Positions 5,815 through 6,586 of a stretch of DNA of 6,586 nucleotides are shown piece after piece. Source of the DNA: CAYRGG01 sp964423745. GTDB taxonomy: Bacteria; Pseudomonadota; Gammaproteobacteria; Competibacterales; Competibacteraceae. The position numbers were made by a program, and so were the translations under genes. The stretch is taken from positions 1 to 6,586 of the forward strand of contig CAYRGG010000118.1 of assembly GCA_964423745.1 (NCBI GenBank), written 5' to 3'. Numbering within the stretch: position 1 is the stretch's first letter; every line of letters begins with the position of its first letter. Under the pieces are notes generated by a model, which saw only the letters and a list, made by a program, of their open reading frames with translations, did not search any database and had not been told where the DNA came from.

Positions 5815-5843
5815 TTGACGGATAAAATCAGTATACTGATGAT
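5815..5843 (+). promoter_or_regulatory. Tentative fba promoter
   Basis: TTGACG (5815-5820) matches the -35 consensus at five of six positions; 17 bases on lies GATGAT (5838-5843), a four-of-six -10 match. A better -10 sequence, TATACT (5832-5837), is present but lies only 11 bases from TTGACG and lacks a good -35 box of its own. Either reading places the 14-bp palindrome inside the promoter. A promoter here is plausible because radA and the aldolase are unrelated in function. Confidence 0.4.
5827..5840. repeat. Perfect 14-bp palindrome upstream of fba, candidate operator
   Basis: ATCAGTATACTGAT is an exact palindrome with no spacer, 48 bases before the fba start. It overlaps both candidate -10 sequences, the usual place for a repressor site. 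With no loop it suits a dimeric DNA-binding protein better than an RNA hairpin. It does not match the LexA, Cra or HexR consensus as I recall them, so I name no regulator. Confidence 0.5.
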
Positions 5844-5863
5844 GGAACTCAAACGAGTTTTTT
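5844..5863 (+). terminator. Small hairpin with U-tract between radA and fba
   Basis: GGAACTC (5844-5850) pairs with GAGTTTT (5855-5861) around an AAAC loop; five pairs are standard and the outer two are G-U. Six Ts (5858-5863) cover the end of the stem. The shape is that of a weak intrinsic terminator for dnaB-radA. If the fba promoter lies upstream, the same hairpin would form at the very 5' end of the fba transcript and could act as an attenuator or a stabilising cap instead. Confidence 0.35.
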
Positions 5864-5888
5864 ACCAATACCAACAGAGGGGTACATC

Positions 5889-6586
5889 ATGGCCGAAGCT
5901 GCATTAAAATCCGCTGATATGGGATTAAAACCGGGTGTTGTCACCGGTCAAGACTATAAAACCTTGCTTGAAGCTGCGAAAGCGGGTAATTACGCGCTTC
6001 CAGCGGTCAATGTTGTGAGTTCCTCTACTATCAATGCAGTGTTGGAAGCGGCAGCAAAAAACAACGCTGATGTCATTGTGCAACTATCCAATGGCGGGGC
6101 GCAATTTTATGCCGGGCTAGGATTATCTGATGGTTTTCAAGCGAAAGTTTTGGGGGCGGTGGCAGCAGCGCACCATGTGCATCTATTGGCGGAACACTAC
6201 GGCGTCTGCGTAATAATGCATACCGATCATGCCAACAAAAAATTAGTGCCCTGGGTAGAAGCGTTGCTGGCTCACGGTGAGGCTTTTTACAAAGAAACCG
6301 GAAAACCACTGTTTAGTTCTCATATGTTAGATCTCTCAGCGGAGTCCATCGATTATAACTTAGATGAATGCGCACGCATCCTCGAGCGCATGAGCAAGAT
6401 TGGCATGAGCTTGGAGATCGAGCTGGGTGTGACCGGCGGTGAAGAAGACGGTGTCGGCACAGACATCGACGACAGTGCTGATAATTCTCATTTATACACC
6501 CAACCTGAAGACGTGCTGCAAGCTTACGAAAAACTGTCTCCCTTGGGTCATTTCTCGGTGGCGGCGTCTTTTGGTAACGTTCATGG
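5889..6586 (+). CDS. fba: Class II fructose-bisphosphate aldolase, 3'-truncated by the window
   Basis: This zinc-dependent enzyme splits fructose 1,6-bisphosphate into dihydroxyacetone phosphate and glyceraldehyde 3-phosphate, and runs in reverse for gluconeogenesis. The visible 232 codons match the E. coli FbaA type: KPGVVTGQDY, ALPAVNVV, VIVQLSNGGAQFYAG, AHHVHLLAEHYGV and the active-site HTDH (111-114), in which Asp113 is the expected catalytic acid and His114 a zinc ligand. SSHMLDLS, ERMSKIGMSLEIELGVTGGEEDGV and ASFGNVHG follow; the last two bases are the start of the final glycine, and His232 corresponds to a second zinc ligand. The third ligand and the phosphate-binding loops lie beyond the window. 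AGAGGGG (5876-5882) precedes the ATG by 6 bases, a strong site fitting an abundant enzyme. The N-terminus is a few residues longer than in E. coli. The gene appears intact and continues past the right edge. Confidence 0.96.
   Translation, partial: MAEAALKSADMGLKPGVVTGQDYKTLLEAAKAGNYALPAVNVVSSSTINAVLEAAAKNNADVIVQLSNGGAQFYAGLGLSDGFQAKVLGAVAAAHHVHLLAEHYGVCVIMHTDHANKKLVPWVEALLAHGEAFYKETGKPLFSSHMLDLSAESIDYNLDECARILERMSKIGMSLEIELGVTGGEEDGVGTDIDDSADNSHLYTQPEDVLQAYEKLSPLGHFSVAASFGNVH

Noticed and set aside
6073..6309. Minus-strand frame within the aldolase gene
   Set aside because: The plus strand here encodes conserved active-site motifs including HTDH, so the reverse frame is incidental.

Overview
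The window is a gammaproteobacterial chromosome segment of roughly balanced base composition. It carries a ribosomal and replication gene cluster, all on the + strand: rpsF (S6), priB, rpsR (S18), an integral membrane protein, rplI (L9), dnaB, radA, then the first two thirds of a class II fructose-bisphosphate aldolase gene. PriB points to a gamma- or betaproteobacterium. S6, S18, L9 and DnaB look close to their E. coli counterparts. A membrane-protein gene between rpsR and rplI is, from memory, the arrangement in Pseudomonas and other non-enteric gammaproteobacteria. I cannot name the genus.

Layout. Positions 1-198 hold the control region of the ribosomal operon: an AT-rich inverted repeat (60-79), a sigma70-like promoter (85-113), and an mRNA leader (142-194) that folds as a stem, a hairpin and a CCG-containing bulge. 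That is the architecture of the known S6:S18-binding autoregulatory motif, and its outer stem buries the rpsF Shine-Dalgarno sequence. Positions 199-2654 are the tightly spaced run rpsF-priB-rpsR-membrane protein-rplI. Positions 2655-2846 are a 192-base gap with several dyads but no convincing promoter or terminator. Positions 2847-5784 are dnaB and radA, 40 bases apart. Positions 5785-5888 contain a perfect 14-bp palindrome, a small hairpin with a U-tract and a strong ribosome binding site, followed by fba, which runs off the right edge.

How the genes work together. S6 and S18 form a heterodimer on the 30S platform and are probably regulated as a pair through the leader. L9 is a 50S protein. 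PriB and DnaB both act in replication: PriB helps rebuild forks and load DnaB, the replicative helicase. RadA processes recombination intermediates, so dnaB-radA is a replication and repair pair. The aldolase is a glycolytic enzyme and probably a separate transcription unit.

Most of the content is core housekeeping. I found no mobile element, CRISPR array, tRNA or rRNA, and no intein in dnaB. The items most worth a second look are the rpsF leader RNA, the uncharacterised membrane protein inside the ribosomal operon, the palindrome ahead of fba, the structured dnaB leader without a Shine-Dalgarno sequence, and the Pro/Gly-rich DnaB tail.
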